The notes under the pieces are model-generated. The model searched no databases, was not told the origin of the DNA, and saw only the letters and a list, made by a program, of their open reading frames with translations. From assembly GCF_010183535.1 (NCBI RefSeq), contig NC_071333.1, forward strand, positions 20,396,587 to 20,460,586: a DNA stretch of 64,000 bases. Reading direction: 5' to 3'. Below are positions 1 to 12,009 of this stretch, one piece after another. The number at the start of each line of letters is the position of its first letter. The stretch's first letter is position 1. A program made the position numbers and the translations under genes. The stretch is from Caenorhabditis remanei (taxonomy: Eukaryota; Nematoda; Chromadorea; Rhabditida; Rhabditidae).

Positions 1-1290
1 GACACCCGAGAAAAAACAAATATTTGGAAATATAGAAGTTATGTTTTATGGTTTCTGAATGTTTCATTATTAAAAATTCTGTTTACTGATATATAGGTGC
101 ATGTGTACCGATTCTGGAGTGACTTTGATTGTATTCGGGATTCCCGTAATCCTCCAAAAATACAAAAAGAATACAATTATGAAAGAAGAAAATACGAAGC
201 CAGCACGACAGGATTTCCTTTTTCTTTGCGTCTCTTTGTATGCCCGCCCCTCTCTGAGCAGCAGAAAAAAGAATGCCTTCTCAGTTTAGTGATGTAGCTG
301 TTGGAGAATGGTGAGTTTAGATTTCCACAATTTTTAACCTTTATTAATCTTTTTTTCAGAAGACTTCTTACTGAATAGATGGTCGACAACAACATGTATA
401 TAATTGATTTTATTTGAATTCTAATTTGCTTCGGGTTGTTTTTCGGGTGTTTTTTGTAAGTTTTTCATTTTCGTGTACGTGTTTTCAATAGTTTGAATTT
501 TCAGATTGGTGTCATGGGTTTGTTTGTGGTTTTGGAGAGATGTGGTTCCAAATGTTAGAAGGAGAGAAGAGAGAATGGTGAGTTCATTTCTAGACATTCA
601 GGCATGACAGCTTTAGTAAAATTCACTGTTTCATGTCAAACTTCTAGTTTGTTTTAAAAATTCTATACAAAAATCAAATTTAAGTTGAATAACTCCTTGA
701 CAAGTCATATTCAGTGAAATTTTTCAGAACGATGAAAGGAAGTAGATGACAATGATAAAGACACTGAAGTAGAAAGAGGGTAAAAAGTGAGTTTTATTTT
801 TAAAATGTTACGTTTTTTGTAAATACTCACCAATCTTATGTGCATACAAATATAATTTTTTTATTGTTTCAGTAATGTTCGACGCATGTCTGGAAAACAG
901 CGATGTGCTGCCCCCTCAACGTTTGAAACTTAATTTAATATTTTAAAGTTTATTTTTTTTTCTGATCGCACCATAACATTATTTGATAATGAATGAATAA
1001 AGTATCTAATCCCCGCTCGTGATTTGACGTAATGTTAGTAAATTATCAAAATAGTTGGTTCAACTAAATTTACATATACTAAATAAAACAAAATTGAAAC
1101 ATTTCCAATCTCCAAAGTTTTCAGACATCTCAAAGACTTTAGCGTCAAATAATTGCTAGAAATGGTTAAATTTTTGTTATATTATTAATCTAATTTATTA
1201 ACAAAATTTTTTATATAATGTCACTGGTGTTTTCCGATTGAGTAAACGTGTTCTATCGGCGAAGATCATTTTCTTCTATTGTCCGTCTTT
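1..1290 (+). pseudogene. Degenerate multi-exon gene-like block, copy A
   Basis: This block is homologous over most of its length to 6741-8400. Shared landmarks are the stretch starting GTGCATGTGTACC (98 here, 6848 there), a donor GTGAGT after GAGAATG, an exon beginning AAGACTTCTTACTGAATAG at 360, and an exon reading W-C-(H/R)-G-F near 506-575 that ends in a GTGAGT donor. The last exon-like piece starts after TTTCAG near 871 and does not resemble the terminal exon of the other copy. Stops interrupt the exon that corresponds to 7492-7552, so I read this copy as decayed. I recognise no protein family. It could also be a spliced non-coding gene. Confidence 0.4.
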
Positions 1291-1294
1291 TTCT

Positions 1295-2700
1295 CTTCTT
1301 CAGAAATGAGAAATAATTGAGAGATAGAAAGTCTTCTTAGTGCCTCTTCGGTTTTCTCTTCTTCTTTTCTTCACTCGGGTTGATATTATTGCGTCGCGCA
1401 GAAAAGATAGTATAAATGATGATGGAATTTTCTGATAACAATGCGGGTAAAATACAAACAAATCTCTTTAAAATTAAAAAAGAATGAAACTATAAAATCG
1501 TTTTCAAAAGAAAATCACGTAATGTAAGGGTGATGTGTTTTCAGACTATTTTTGCTTGGAGTTTCATGCATGGCGTGATTTTTCCGTCATTCCTCAGTCG
1601 ACTAGTGAACACCCGGGCGCTAGTTATTAATTGATGTCTGCATCTCTCCGCTGATTGCTTCTGACCGACTTAATGACCCCAACCACATTTTATTCTTGCG
1701 ATGTTGTCTGCTGAGAATTGTTTCGTAGCTTTTGTAAGTTTTTCACCTTTTTTATACTGAATACAAATAGAAACTGTTTTCATAATCATGACACCATGTG
1801 TGGAGGTCTAAAGATAGATTAGTTGGCTTTTTTTTTAGAATTACTTTATATAATTATGTAAGTTTTCAACCGCTTTTTCATGATGTATTGAATTTATTTT
1901 CAGGAGACTTCTTACTGAATAGATGGTCGACAACAACATGTATATACTTGATTTTATTTGAATTCTAATGGTTTTTCGAGTGTTTCTTTGTATCTGGTGT
2001 TTTTTGTAAGTTTCTTAATTTGGGTTGACATAGTATTAAAAGTTTGTAATTTCAGGTCCGTTTTGAATGAGGCTCTCAGAATATTTGTATTCCTCTGAAC
2101 AGCACAGTCGTTATTTTCATTTTTTCACTTTCCAGAAGATGTTTGAAAAATTAGTGAGTCTTTTTTTCTTAACTCTGAAAAAACTGAAAGTTTATGTTGT
2201 TTTGGAAGAACGATTATAAACGTTTCGGATTTTCTGATTGAACACGGGAAAAATAGGACCAGTTGGTGTTTTAGTTTTAATCTCAAAAACGTGATATTTT
2301 TTTACTTTCCTTCAAGTCAAGCAAGTTAATTTTTGAATTTTAAAATTTCTGTTTGACAAGTCTGTTTGACATCTAAGACTCTAATCTTTCATATAACTGC
2401 TCGCTAAACTACAATAGAAGCTGCTATTTCACAGTTTAAAAATAGCTTTGAACTAACCTTGATACAAAACATATGTCAGGCCAAATGTGCAGGTTTTGTG
2501 TCAATTCACAATGAGAATTGCTTTCTTCAAAACTGTTATCAAAACCGGGATTTCATTAATTCCATTTCACTCGGTGCCATCAAATGAATAGACAGCAACA
2601 ATTCATTTCCTTCCATAGCATAGACTTCTTGCAATTTGAAAATGATGAACAGTCTTTTCGTATACTAGGAAAACATGTTGAATTCATAAAATTCCCTGAA
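1295..2700. other. Intergenic; third copy of the AAGACTTCTTACTG module
   Basis: No coding region is supported. A third copy of the exon-like module (GGAGACTTCTTACTGAATAG, then the GTCGACAACAACATG stretch) lies at 1903-1985 behind a TTTTCAG acceptor, with a GTAAGT donor-like site near 2007. It extends the repeat shared by 351-420 and 7112-7190. The rest is AT-rich with pyrimidine runs (1280-1380). Confidence 0.45.
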
Positions 2701-2732
2701 AATCCCTACAAATTTTATTGTTTTTTTTCAAG

Positions 2733-2880
2733 AAGTCCTCCGGCGTCGTCATAAACGGAATGCATTCCTACGCCTGGCGAACAGAAATTTCCATCGTCGA
2801 GTCAAAGAACTTCATCTTCCAGTTTCTCTCCGACACTATGTCAAATCTTCGGAGTATAAAGTCAATTTGGAACCTAAAAA
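2733..2880 (+). CDS. Exon-like open stretch, unknown protein
   Basis: A 148-nt stretch sits between an acceptor-like TTTTTTTTCAAG and a donor-like GTAATG. It is richer in C and G than its surroundings. Two frames are open: one reads VLRRRHKRNAFLRLANRNFH (very basic), the other SSGVVINGMHSYAWRTEIS. The basic frame ends in a stop right after the donor position. I do not recognise either. It may be an isolated exon of a decayed gene; nothing upstream gives a convincing start. Confidence 0.2.
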
Positions 2881-3191
2881 GTAATGTGCAAATTATTGAA
2901 AACCATATCTGCAAGTTTCACATTTTATTTAGTTTTTGCTGTATTTTTTTTCCTTATTTTCATGTTTTAATGTTCATAAATAAATTAGTATCACAACTGG
3001 TATGACAGCAATTGTTCGGCAGGGTTCGATTGCTATTGGAGGATATTATCTCGCAATTCAACTTGCGATTGTGTGAACTGGCCCTTGATCTCTATCTCTC
3101 AAAAAAAAACGTTCAATCGCTCTTCACCGCTAGGCATACTACAAAGAAGATATACTTTCTCCTCTCATTTTTCAACTTTTGTCATCAAAAA

Positions 3192-3309
3192 ATGCAACAT
3201 ATGTTCCTGCTGTTAACTCTGCTGCCCTATATCGCTGCATCCCAATATATTACCTGTATCAATGATTTCACTCTAGTCGGAATTCTTTTAGACGAAATAT
3301 CCTCAACAG
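3192..3309 (+). CDS. Possible first exon of a secreted protein
   Basis: An ATG at 3192 opens a hydrophobic N-terminus (MQHMFLLLTLLPYIAAS) that looks like a signal peptide, followed by about 22 residues up to a donor-like GTAG at 3310 after AACAG. A pyrimidine-rich acceptor (TTTGCTTTCAG, 3360-3368) follows, but the sequence after it is not open for long in the matching phase, so the gene is either broken or wrongly modelled here. Family unknown. Confidence 0.25.
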
Positions 3310-3559
3310 GTAGTTTTGTAAAATAAATTAATTTTCTGAAAATGTTTCCTTATCAATTTGCTTTCAGAGATTTTTTTTTCACAATTACTTCTTGTACTCT
3401 CATAATCAAGTTTTCAGAATCTACTAACGAAACAAACTTGATACTATTTCGAATAAGGCAATTGAGCAATTTCAGCCAACGGAAAAAATACATATTCTAT
3501 TTTTGTTTCCCCAATTTAGTCCATAAAATTAATTATATTTTTGGATTGTAACATGCAAA

Positions 3560-4640
3560 AAAAATAGAGCTCAACGCATATTTATTTACATATTTCATTG
3601 AAGTAATGTGGGTAGAGCGCTGCTTTTGATTATCTTCCTCTTCATAAACTTGTGCCACAACAAATTGTAATCATCCTGAGAGCCCACATTCCAAAAAAAT
3701 CAAAGTTGATCTACCTGAAATAGACATTTAAAAAAAAATAGGAATCGCATTATTGTTTCTACAATACAAAAACAATTACAAAACTCACCGAGTTCTATTT
3801 TTCCAACTTCAATTACCAACCTGCACATTATTTACCCATAAAACCATCTGAAATACATACAATTAAACTAAGCCAATAGTTTCAAATCAACTTACACAAG
3901 TTCTTTGGAGCGATACAATTCAACATCATCATATTAATTATAATTTATAAAAAATCAGATATATACATAATTTAGGCCATCATCTCATATAGAAGCCACA
4001 TATCTAAAAACAATAATTATTTGACATGATTAGTAGGAAAAAGGAACTCACACTACACTCCGTTATGCTGCATGACTGAAATAAAGAAGAACTCGGCAAT
4101 GGAGAGCTTGGAGGCGGGGCAACGTAGGCGTAGAGTTTGAAGATGTCGGAAGCAATACACGCCGATTCAGAGGTTGATACACGTCACACAGTGAAGAAAT
4201 GAGTTTCTTTATAGCTATTAAAAAGAACAGAAGAATCCATTATCATTATGATGCAATCGTCTCAAAGTGGGCGATAAATTATCTCATTAAGTTGCAAGCT
4301 AGTGAAATGAAAATCATGTTTAATATCTTACTGTTCTCACTTCAGGATTCACAAATGGGTATTTATTACAGAACAGTTTTCCTTGACCCAGTTCCAAATA
4401 TCTAGATTGATACATAACTTCTCATTCTTTTTATAAAGTTTTATATCTGCAAGATCTCAGTTCTGATCCCTTCTTCTCTCTTCAACAATGTATTCTGCTA
4501 TTCCATTTGCCGTAAACACATTGAAGACGTTGACCATGTCTTACTAAGATTAGTGCTCCGCTTCATGTTACATGCTCTCATACTCTGCTAATTAGATTTT
4601 GCCTTCTTTCTTTTATTTCACACATGCCTGATTTTCGCAA
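3560..4640. other. AT-rich stretch without a supported gene
   Basis: Long A/T runs and short stop-filled frames dominate. A small open frame at 4199-4405 has no neighbouring exons in phase and no recognisable content. The string GGGTAGAGCGCTGC at 3610 resembles part of a tRNA D-arm, but no anticodon or T-arm follows. Confidence 0.4.
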
Positions 4641-4654
4641 GCACCATGATCACT

Positions 4655-4865
4655 TGGTTTTACTTAATCCGTCGTTTTCTCAAGAAAGGGTGGAAAGAAA
4701 TGAGAATTATACATAGGTGCTCAGTTGCTCCCTTTTCTATCCCTTTTCTTCTCGGAGCTGTCACTTATTTATTCCGTCGTCTTCTCAAGAAAGGGGGAAA
4801 AGAAATAAGAAATATAGGAGCTCAGCTGCTTACCCTTCTATTCATTTTCTTGCTTAGGCTCGGAT
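4655..4865 (+). repeat. Two tandem copies of a ~105-bp unit
   Basis: The strings CCGTCGTTTTCTCAAGAAAG (4669) and CCGTCGTCTTCTCAAGAAAG (4774) start equivalent positions 105 bp apart, and the following 80 bases match with scattered substitutions. Because 105 is a multiple of three, an 87-codon frame (4646-4909) stays open through both units and shows the duplication in protein form (R-R-x-L-K-K-G). I treat it as a tandem repeat rather than a gene: there is no partner exon and no recognised domain. Confidence 0.6.
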
Positions 4866-4909
4866 TTACGAAGGGACACATAACGATTATAACATCATTC
4901 TGGTTATGA

Positions 4910-5785
4910 AAGATGCATGTATTGAAAGAAAAAGAGGAATACGAAAATGAAAACAATTTGTGTATGAGGCTAAGAGATTAAAAAGGAACTCAACTAGCAT
5001 TCTGATTGATGCAGTCATGGAAAAAACTTAAAAAAAAATTGAGTTCACACTTGAAGATTCCTTAAAAGTGTTGTTGAGAATACGAGAATGCATCCGGAAC
5101 AAATGAAAATCATTTGCAAATTCTGAACCTATTCTACAATCCCATTTTAGAAACGGGTTACTGTTTCAACTATCCGACACATCAGGACAGAATGTCAAAT
5201 CTCTTAAAAGCTTTTTTTGTGAATATTTTCTTAAACTTCTAAGCGATGAATCATTCTGAACCAGTTTTTTTCTTTCAGTTTACACATTTTTAATCAATTT
5301 CCGTTCATAAAAATTCATTTCCTTTTCTCAAACTCCATGACGCACGGTGACACACATTGAACGAATTCCGGTAGAGCATCTCATTTCCGGCAGTATCCTA
5401 CTTTTCTTTGGTTTTCACGTTCTCTTGTTACGTTGACGACCGCTTCCTCTCTCAATATTTCTTCAGGGGGATTCCAAAGCAGAAGAAAGTAGGCTATAGA
5501 CTAAAAAATCAGCTGCTCTGTCGTTTATTTCGGGTATTTTTCAGCAGAAGATTATCACATGATGTCAGAAAAGCAGTGACCTTCTACACCAAATCGGCGC
5601 AATGAGAAAATCCCCGTCTGAAAGTAATCCGGATATCAATGAGACTTGTCAAAACATTTATTCACGTGGACAACAAGACATCGTTTGAAATGGTTAAAAT
5701 TACAGAAAGAATAACAAATATGTAGCACATCTTTGCAAAAATTGAAAAAAAAATCTGAGTCACCATTGCCCCACCACCTGCCTCC
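4910..5785. other. Intergenic, nothing recognised
   Basis: Short frames only (for example 5408-5605). A few bases near 5470-5530 recall the 105-bp unit upstream (AAGCAGAAGAAAG, CAGCTGCT), but the match is weak. No splice-consistent exon series was found. Confidence 0.4.
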
Positions 5786-5789
5786 TACG

Positions 5790-6239
5790 TACAGTACCGC
5801 TCAAAAGTATATCAGTTTTGGTTTTTTCAATTGAAACGGTCCAATTTTGAGAGTGTGTCATGGTAATACTGATGGTCCCATCGAGTAGATTTTTAATGAA
5901 TCGAACAGATCAGAAGTAGTGCTCCACTTTTGTAGTTGACAACTTTTTTGTGAGGACACTCCAAAGAGAGTTATGGTCATTTTTAGACGACAGGTTAATA
6001 ATCGCACTTTTTTGCACTGAACTGGGTCGATGAAGAAATCACTTTGACGATATGTAACTTGCTAGGGAGCGTCCGTACAAAAAAGTTGCTAACGACAAAA
6101 ATAGAGTTCTACTCTCAGTCTGTTTGATGACATATAAATTTATTTTGTGGGACAGTTAGTTTTACTATGAAAAACCCTCAAAGTTGGGCGTTATCAATTG
6201 AAAAAGGCAAAACTTAATATACTTTTGAGCGGTACCGTA
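5790..6239. mobile_element. TA-flanked palindromic MITE, copy 1
   Basis: The ends are inverted: TACAGTACCGCTCAAAAGTA at 5790 and its near-perfect reverse complement ending TACTTTTGAGCGGTACCGTA at 6239. The arms stay complementary inward (for example GTTGACAACTTTTTTGT near 5936 against ACAAAAAAGTTGCTAAC near 6079). The TA at each edge fits a Tc1/mariner-type TA target duplication and CAGTACC termini. There is no transposase, so it is a non-autonomous foldback copy. Related copies lie at 53478-54610 and 58508-58895. Confidence 0.85.
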
Positions 6240-6740
6240 ATCAACAGACAAATCAATAAAATAGATAATTATTAATATCATGTTCACCAGCCTATCTCAA
6301 TCCATCTTATCAGAAATCCCGGTGCTCGATCCACGAATAGCAGTCATTTCCAGGTTCATACGCTGTCAACTATATCAATTTCCTGTGAGAAGGTTTAGCT
6401 TCCTTTTGTGTGCGCATCACACACCGGAACACATAATCATAGGATTCCAATATCTAATTTCCTGTGAATTAATATTTTTTCTAGGAATAATGTTTTCTGC
6501 ACCGTGACGTTGGTTAATAAGTTGTTCTTATTTATCCAGATGACTTCTTAGGAAAAGAACAATCTGGGGAGAGATTGTGGAATCCTGCTGCCAAGGATTT
6601 TTTCTGATAACAGATTTGCAAGAGGATTATGGAAGATTATAATAAAAAATGAATCCAGGAAAACACCTCAGTCTTTGTGTGCTGATTTCATTGACACTGG
6701 TATCTTTGCAAAAAATTGTGAATTTTCAAATAAATTGATA
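6240..6740. other. Intergenic, nothing recognised
   Basis: A 75-codon open frame at 6280-6507 has no recognisable motif, no partner exon and ordinary AT-rich composition. I do not call it a gene. Confidence 0.35.
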
Positions 6741-7491
6741 GACAGACATAGCACCACACGGAGGAAACAGATGTTTGGAAACATAAAAGTTATGTTTGAT
6801 CGTTTCAAAATGTTTCATTATTAAAAATTCTGTTTTCCGATATATAGGTGCATGTGTACCAATTCTGGAGTGACTTTGATTCTATTCGGGATTCCCGTAA
6901 TCCTCTATAAAAGCAAAAAGAATACAATTATCAAAGAGGATAATACGTAGCCAGCACGGCAGGATTTTCTTTTTCTTTGCGTCTCTTTGTATGCCCCGCC
7001 TCTCTCTGAGCAGCAGAAAGGAGAATGCCTTCTCAGTTTAGTAATGTAGCTGTTGGAGAATGGCGAGTTTAGATTTCCACAATTTTTAACCATTTTTAAA
7101 CTTTATTTTTCAGAAGACTTCTTACTGAATAGATGGTCGACAACAACATGTATATAATTGATTTTATTTGAATTCTAATTGGCTTCGGGTTGTTTTTCGG
7201 GTGTTTTTGTAAGTTTTCCATTTTTGAATACTAACTTTCAAAGGTTTAACTGTTCAGGTTGGTGTCGCGGGTTCATCTGGAGTTTTGGAAAGATGTGGTA
7301 TCAAATGTTAAAAGAAAAAGAAAAAGAAGAAAAGAGTGGGTTCGTTTTTGTACATTCAAATATAACATAACACAGATTTAGTAAGATTGACTGTTTCCAG
7401 TCAAACTTCTAATTTGATTCAAAATTCTATTGAAAAGTTATTTTCAAATCGAATTACTCCTCGACAAGTCATAATTACGTGAAACTTTCAG
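6741..7491 (+). pseudogene. 5' part of gene-like block copy B
   Basis: This is the counterpart of 1-720. The exon-like piece after GTTCAG at 7257 reads W-C-R-G-F-I-W-S-F-G-K-M-W, matching W-C-H-G-F in copy A with a conserved frame. Its donor is damaged: copy A has GTGAGTTC where this copy has GGGTTCG (about 7338). The stretch equivalent to 97-297 has an in-frame stop here. This suggests the 5' half has lost function while the 3' exons (7492-7930) remain open. Confidence 0.4.
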
Positions 7492-7930
7492 AACGTAGAA
7501 AGCAATCACAACTTCATCAGACTGGGATTCGCGGGCCGAAGAAAGGAAGGAGGTAAAAAGTGAGTTTTCTTCTTTTTGAATGTTACAAATTCTGTAACTA
7601 TTTATCAATCTTATCGGGATCGTGATCTGTTCATACAAATATAATTTTCAGGGAGGAGAGAGAAAACAGATGTATCAAAGCGGGATCCGGGGACCCAAAT
7701 AAGGAAGTAAGTAAAAAGTGAGTTTTGTTTTTAGAATGTTACGTTTTTTGTAACAATTTATCAATCTGATCGGGATGATGATATGTGCCTACGAATATAG
7801 TTTTCAGGGTAGAGGAGAACGGATTGAGCGGCAAACTTGTTGGAAGAGGATGATGAAGAATCGTGCAGAACAGAGGGCCCAAGCACAAGAGATCCAGGAG
7901 GCAAAACGAGTGAGACAGGAGTTGAACTAG
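7492..7930 (+). CDS. Three in-phase terminal exons, unknown protein with basic coiled-coil-like tail
   Basis: Three consecutive exons fit in phase: 7492-7552 (donor GTAAAA), 7652-7706 (donor GTAAGT) and 7808-7930 (TAG stop). The joined frame runs RRKQSQLHQTGIRGPKKG..., EERENRCIKAGSGDPNKE, then a charged tail with E-Q-R-A-Q-A-Q-E-I-Q-E-A-K that looks helical. Lengths of 61, 55 and 123 nt give consistent phases, which is unlikely by chance. The first two exons and the intron between them look like a duplication of each other (CAGACTGGGATTCGCGGGCC against CAAAGCGGGATCCGGGGACC). The 5' end is unresolved and the family unknown. It is either the 3' end of a real gene or a recent pseudogene. Confidence 0.5.
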
Positions 7931-9200
7931 TGTTGCCAAAATGGAAAAAAGGTATCACTCGTGTACATGTAGTAGTGTTTTATTTATGAAAACATTTTTG
8001 GGAATCGTGTTAATAAAAAGCTTAAACCAAGCAACAAGAATTGTGTACCCAGACTAACTGTATTATCTAATCGATGTGTTGTAATTTTTTAAAGTACATT
8101 TCCTTTTGAAAAAGTACATAAAATTCAATGATGGAATGTTCCGTTGACCGAATTTCAAAGAACTATCATGATGTTACTTTTACTAAATAAGTTACTATAA
8201 CTAACATTAAAAAAGACAAAATCAAAACGTTTCCAATCTTCACTGTTTTCAGATAGCTGAAAGACCCCCAGTCTCCAATAATTGTTAATAATTGTTAATT
8301 TTTTGTTATGTTGTTTATATCATTCGTTAATAAATATGTTTTTAAAATAAGACTGGTGTTTCCCGTTTGAGAGAGACTATTCTATGGTCAAAGATCCTTT
8401 CCTTCGAATTTGCCTCTATGTTTCCATCCAAATGTGTCCGGCTTGCTTCTTGATACGCCGGCAACATAAAGCAATCGAGATTGGCATTACGGATTTGTTC
8501 TTCTTTGACATTATCACCAATACTAATGGAGCAAGTGTCAGAGAGAAATTTATCCAGGAAACGATTTTTGCTCTTAACACCGGAGACTGTTTATTAAGCC
8601 GGACAAATTGTGGTTTCTTAGGAAAGACTACGTTGGTACTGTATTTCATTAATACTTAATATTGACCAACTCTATGTTCAGATCAAGTCAATCATCTCCG
8701 GATTGAACGTTTGACAGTATGATGTTCGTCTCGTAAACCACTCCTTGCCAGAGACGCTTTAAAATTTGAACCGTATGTAGTTTACACAAAAGTTCAGTAA
8801 ATCCTACCTCAACATTCGGGTACATTCTGTCATGCACTCTTGTTACTCATACAGAATAACTCCATGAATTGTTTATCAACTTGTAGTGTATATCTAACTA
8901 ATACTATATAAATGTCAAACTTTTACATCACCAGAAGTTCACAGAAGCATGATCCGGTGGCAAAGAAAACTATTATTATAATATAATTTCACTACCGATT
9001 GCAGCTGCGAAATCTCGAACTGAAATAGATAGATCCATGTGGAGGTTAATCTAAGAGATGATCCCAATTATGATGCCTAATTATCCAATGTGTGGCGTAG
9101 CACTCACGATCATCAAGAGGGTATTAGAATGTTTGAGTAGATAATTCTGACTCTAATCCCCTCTTCTTCATGTTGGGCTGAGAACCAAAGTGCCTATCAG
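7931..9200. other. 3' flank of block B and intergenic sequence
   Basis: 8040-8410 still matches 1000-1290 (for example GACTGGTGTTTCCCGTTTGA at 8351 against CACTGGTGTTTTCCGATTGA at 1222), so the duplication includes the downstream flank. A 91-codon frame at 8384-8659 is open on + and mirrored by one on -, without family signal. 8660-9200 holds nothing I recognise. Confidence 0.45.
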
Positions 9201-9463
9201 AAGGAAACCTATGACAGATGATTCTAGAGAAATTTCTGGGAAAACAAAAAGATACGCTCACGGCCTACACCGTCGACTGTTCTCTCCTAGTCTCTCCTCA
9301 TTCGTCCACAGTAGTCATTTATTCGAGGACAGAAGATTCTAGAAAACCTTCTGGGAAATCAAGTAGTGTGGTAGTCTCATTGTCCCCTAACATACCTCAC
9401 TTTTGGCCTACACCTTCGACTATTCTTTCCGAACCTCTGCCTATTTGATTATTATTTGTTCAA

Positions 9464-10435
9464 ATGGAACCTACTTTTCCACTACTACGGCTTCCCGAAA
9501 ATGCTATTGTCAAAGTTCTCAAAATCATGAGTTTGAAGCAATTGTGAGTTCATAACTACTATGAGGAGGGACTTCATTCCAAGGACTTTAAAACTTAAAA
9601 CACATTTGCAATTGTAAACATCATATTTAATTTCAGGCTCGAATTCTCCTATGTCTCAACAAAAACTAAGAATCTCGTAAAATCGTTAGGAATAATAGCC
9701 AAACGTGTTGACATCACGATTCATGGATTAAATGAAATAGGGTTGAATACGTATCATACGGATTTCGGTTTTCAACCATCACCACTAATCCCCTTTAGCG
9801 ATAATTTGAAGTATATTCGGACTATTTTCTGTTGCACTTTGCCACCGAATGTTCGTTTCTATGCAGATTGTGAGAGACATGAAGTTAGATTGTTGAAAGA
9901 AACAATTGGAAATGTCAACTTTCTCTATGTGTCTAGTATACTGACGGATGAGTTGAGCAGAGAAGTTCTGAAACATTTCAATACTCCCAGCAGACTATAT
10001 CTGCTCAGAAATCCATATGAAGATACTTGTAAGATTCAAGAAATCTTCATTCGAAACCACAAAATTATCGAATTTAATGACGATTACTCATTAGATGACA
10101 TGTTATCGGTTAATAGTGAAAAAGTCAGATTCATTCGATCGGCAAGTCAAAAACAAATGAATAAATTCGTCAAACACTGGATCCGTGGGTCTAATCCACA
10201 ACTACAAATCATGTCTCTATCAATAAAAAACACTGATTTTGTTAACGGTGAAACGCATTTGAAAGGAATCAGATGCATGGATATGAGTGAAGAGGCAAAA
10301 AGAGAAATCCGTCAAGAACACGGGCTTCCAAACTGTAATATGGTACAAATCAGACGGGAAGATGGAACAACTGCAGTGATTGCGTCGAATCAGCGAGGTC
10401 GTCATCCTAATATTCATTTAATTGTTATGCACTGA
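9464..10435 (+). CDS. F-box protein with FBA_2-type C-terminus (fbxb-like), copy 1
   Basis: The CDS is join(9464..9543, 9637..10435), 292 residues, with one intron (GTGAGT donor, TTTCAG acceptor). Residues about 5-45 form an F-box: F-P-L-L-R-L-P-E-N-A-I-V-K-V-L, then S-L-K-Q-L-L-E-F-S. Residues about 180-225 (S-L-D-D-M-L-S-V-N ... N-K-F-V-K-H-W-I-R-G-S-N-P) match the FBA_2 motif of the expanded Caenorhabditis F-box families. F-box proteins of this kind are expected to link substrates to SKP1/Cullin-1 ubiquitin ligases; the substrate is unknown. The start is the only ATG before the F-box, a few bases after TTGTTCAA. A poly-A signal AATAAA lies at 10613. No disabling change is seen, and copy 2 follows 600 bp downstream. 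Confidence 0.9.
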
Positions 10436-10612
10436 ATACCTCATTGGCTTTAAAACTCACTTCCAAAATCGGATACTTTTCTTCGTACGTCTCTCCATTC
10501 TTCATTGTTTTTCGCTATTTCAAAAAACTCTGTTTTCAACCTTTTCTCTACCAAATTTCCTGCTTCTCCTTTATTTTAAACTGTTTTGTTTTTTTTGAAA
10601 CTGGGAATTCCT

Positions 10613-10618
10613 AATAAA
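10613..10618 (+). terminator. Poly-A signal of F-box gene copy 1
   Basis: AATAAA lies 178 bp after the stop codon and is repeated at the same position in the second copy. Confidence 0.6.
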
Positions 10619-11034
10619 TATTGATTGAATAAGCTGTTTGACTAAACTTTGCAGAGAATAATGACAAATGTCATTCCAGGCATTCAAAGGTCTCCAAATC
10701 TGGACTTTTTTTATATAGCCCTAAACGGTTACACAATAAACAAATGCTTTGGTCTGTCAACATTCCCAGAACACTATAAAACAGATGAGTCCAGAAAATC
10801 TTCTGACAAATCAAATAGACCAGAGCGTCTCCGGACTACACCGTCCACTATTCTCTCCAAGTCTTTCCTAAATCGTCTACAGGAGTCATTTATTCGAGGA
10901 CAGAAGATTCTAGAAAACCTTCTGGGAAATCAAATAGTGTGACAGTCTCATTTTCCTCTAAGATACCTCCCTCTTGGCCCACACCTTCGACTATTCTTTC
11001 CGAACCTCTGCCTATTTGGTTACTATTTGTTCAA

Positions 11035-12009
11035 ATGGAACCTACCTTTCCACTACTACGGATTCCCGAAAATGCTATTATTGAAGTTCTCAATAACATG
11101 AGTTTGAAGCAATTGTGAGCTTATTACTACTTTGGGGAGAAACTTCATTCCAAGGACTTTAAAATTTGAAATACATTTGCAGTTTTAAACGTTATATACA
11201 ATTTCAGGCTCGAATTCTCCTATGTCTCAACGAAAACTCAGAATCTCGTGACATCGTTACGAATAAAAGCCGATGATGTTAACATCACGATTTATGATTC
11301 AAACGAAATCGGATTGCACATGTATCGGTCGAATTTGGGTTTTCGACCTTCAATTCTAATTGACTTCAGAAATAATTTAAATTATATTCGGACTATTTTC
11401 TCTCGCACATCGCCACCGAATGTACGTTTCTACGCGGATTGTGAGAGACATGAAATTGAATTGTTGAAAGAAACAATTGGAAATGTCAACATCCTCTATG
11501 TGGCTAGTATAGTGACAGATGAGTTGAGCAGAGAAATTCTGAAACATTTCGATACTCCCAGCAGACTATATCTGGGCAGCAATCCGTTTGAAGATACTTG
11601 TAAGGTTCAGCAAATCTTTATTCAAAACCACAATATTATCGAATTTGATGGCGATTACTCATTAGATGACATGTTATCGGTTAATAGTGAAAAAGTCAGA
11701 TTCATTCGATTCTCAACACAAAAACAAGTCAACCAATTCCTCAAACACTTTATCCGTGAATCGAATCCAAGAATGCAACGCATGGATATACCACTCAATA
11801 AAGATGATTTTGTCAACGGAGAAACGTATTTGAAAGGAATCAGATACATTGAATTGAGTGAAGAGACAAAAATTGAACTTCGTCAAGAACACAGCCTGTC
11901 AGTTGATGCCAATATGATTCAGATCAGACGGGAAGATGGGACACCAGCAGTGATTGCGACATACGAGCGAGATCAACAACGTAATATTCATCTTATTGTT
12001 TTGCACTGA
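11035..12009 (+). CDS. F-box protein with FBA_2-type C-terminus (fbxb-like), copy 2
   Basis: The CDS is join(11035..11114, 11208..12009), 293 residues. Exon 1 (80 nt) and the intron position are identical to copy 1. The F-box begins P-L-L-R-I-P-E-N-A-I-I-E-V-L, and the FBA_2 core reads S-L-D-D-M-L-S-V-N ... N-Q-F-L-K-H-F-I-R-E-S-N-P. Compared with copy 1 many codons differ but the frame is intact over the whole length, with one extra residue near the C-terminus (H-S-L-S-V-D-A-N). Both copies therefore look maintained. The variable part is the segment between the F-box and FBA_2, as expected for a substrate-binding region. A poly-A signal lies at 12195. Confidence 0.9.

Noticed and set aside
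600..640. CTGTTTCA strings suggestive of 21U-RNA upstream motifs (also near 5161 and 30218)
   Set aside because: Only the 8-base core is present; the larger motif and a properly spaced initiator were not seen, and such short strings are expected by chance in AT-rich DNA.
3605..3640. D-arm-like string GGGTAGAGCGCTGC
   Set aside because: No acceptor stem, anticodon loop or TTCRANY box at the expected distances.
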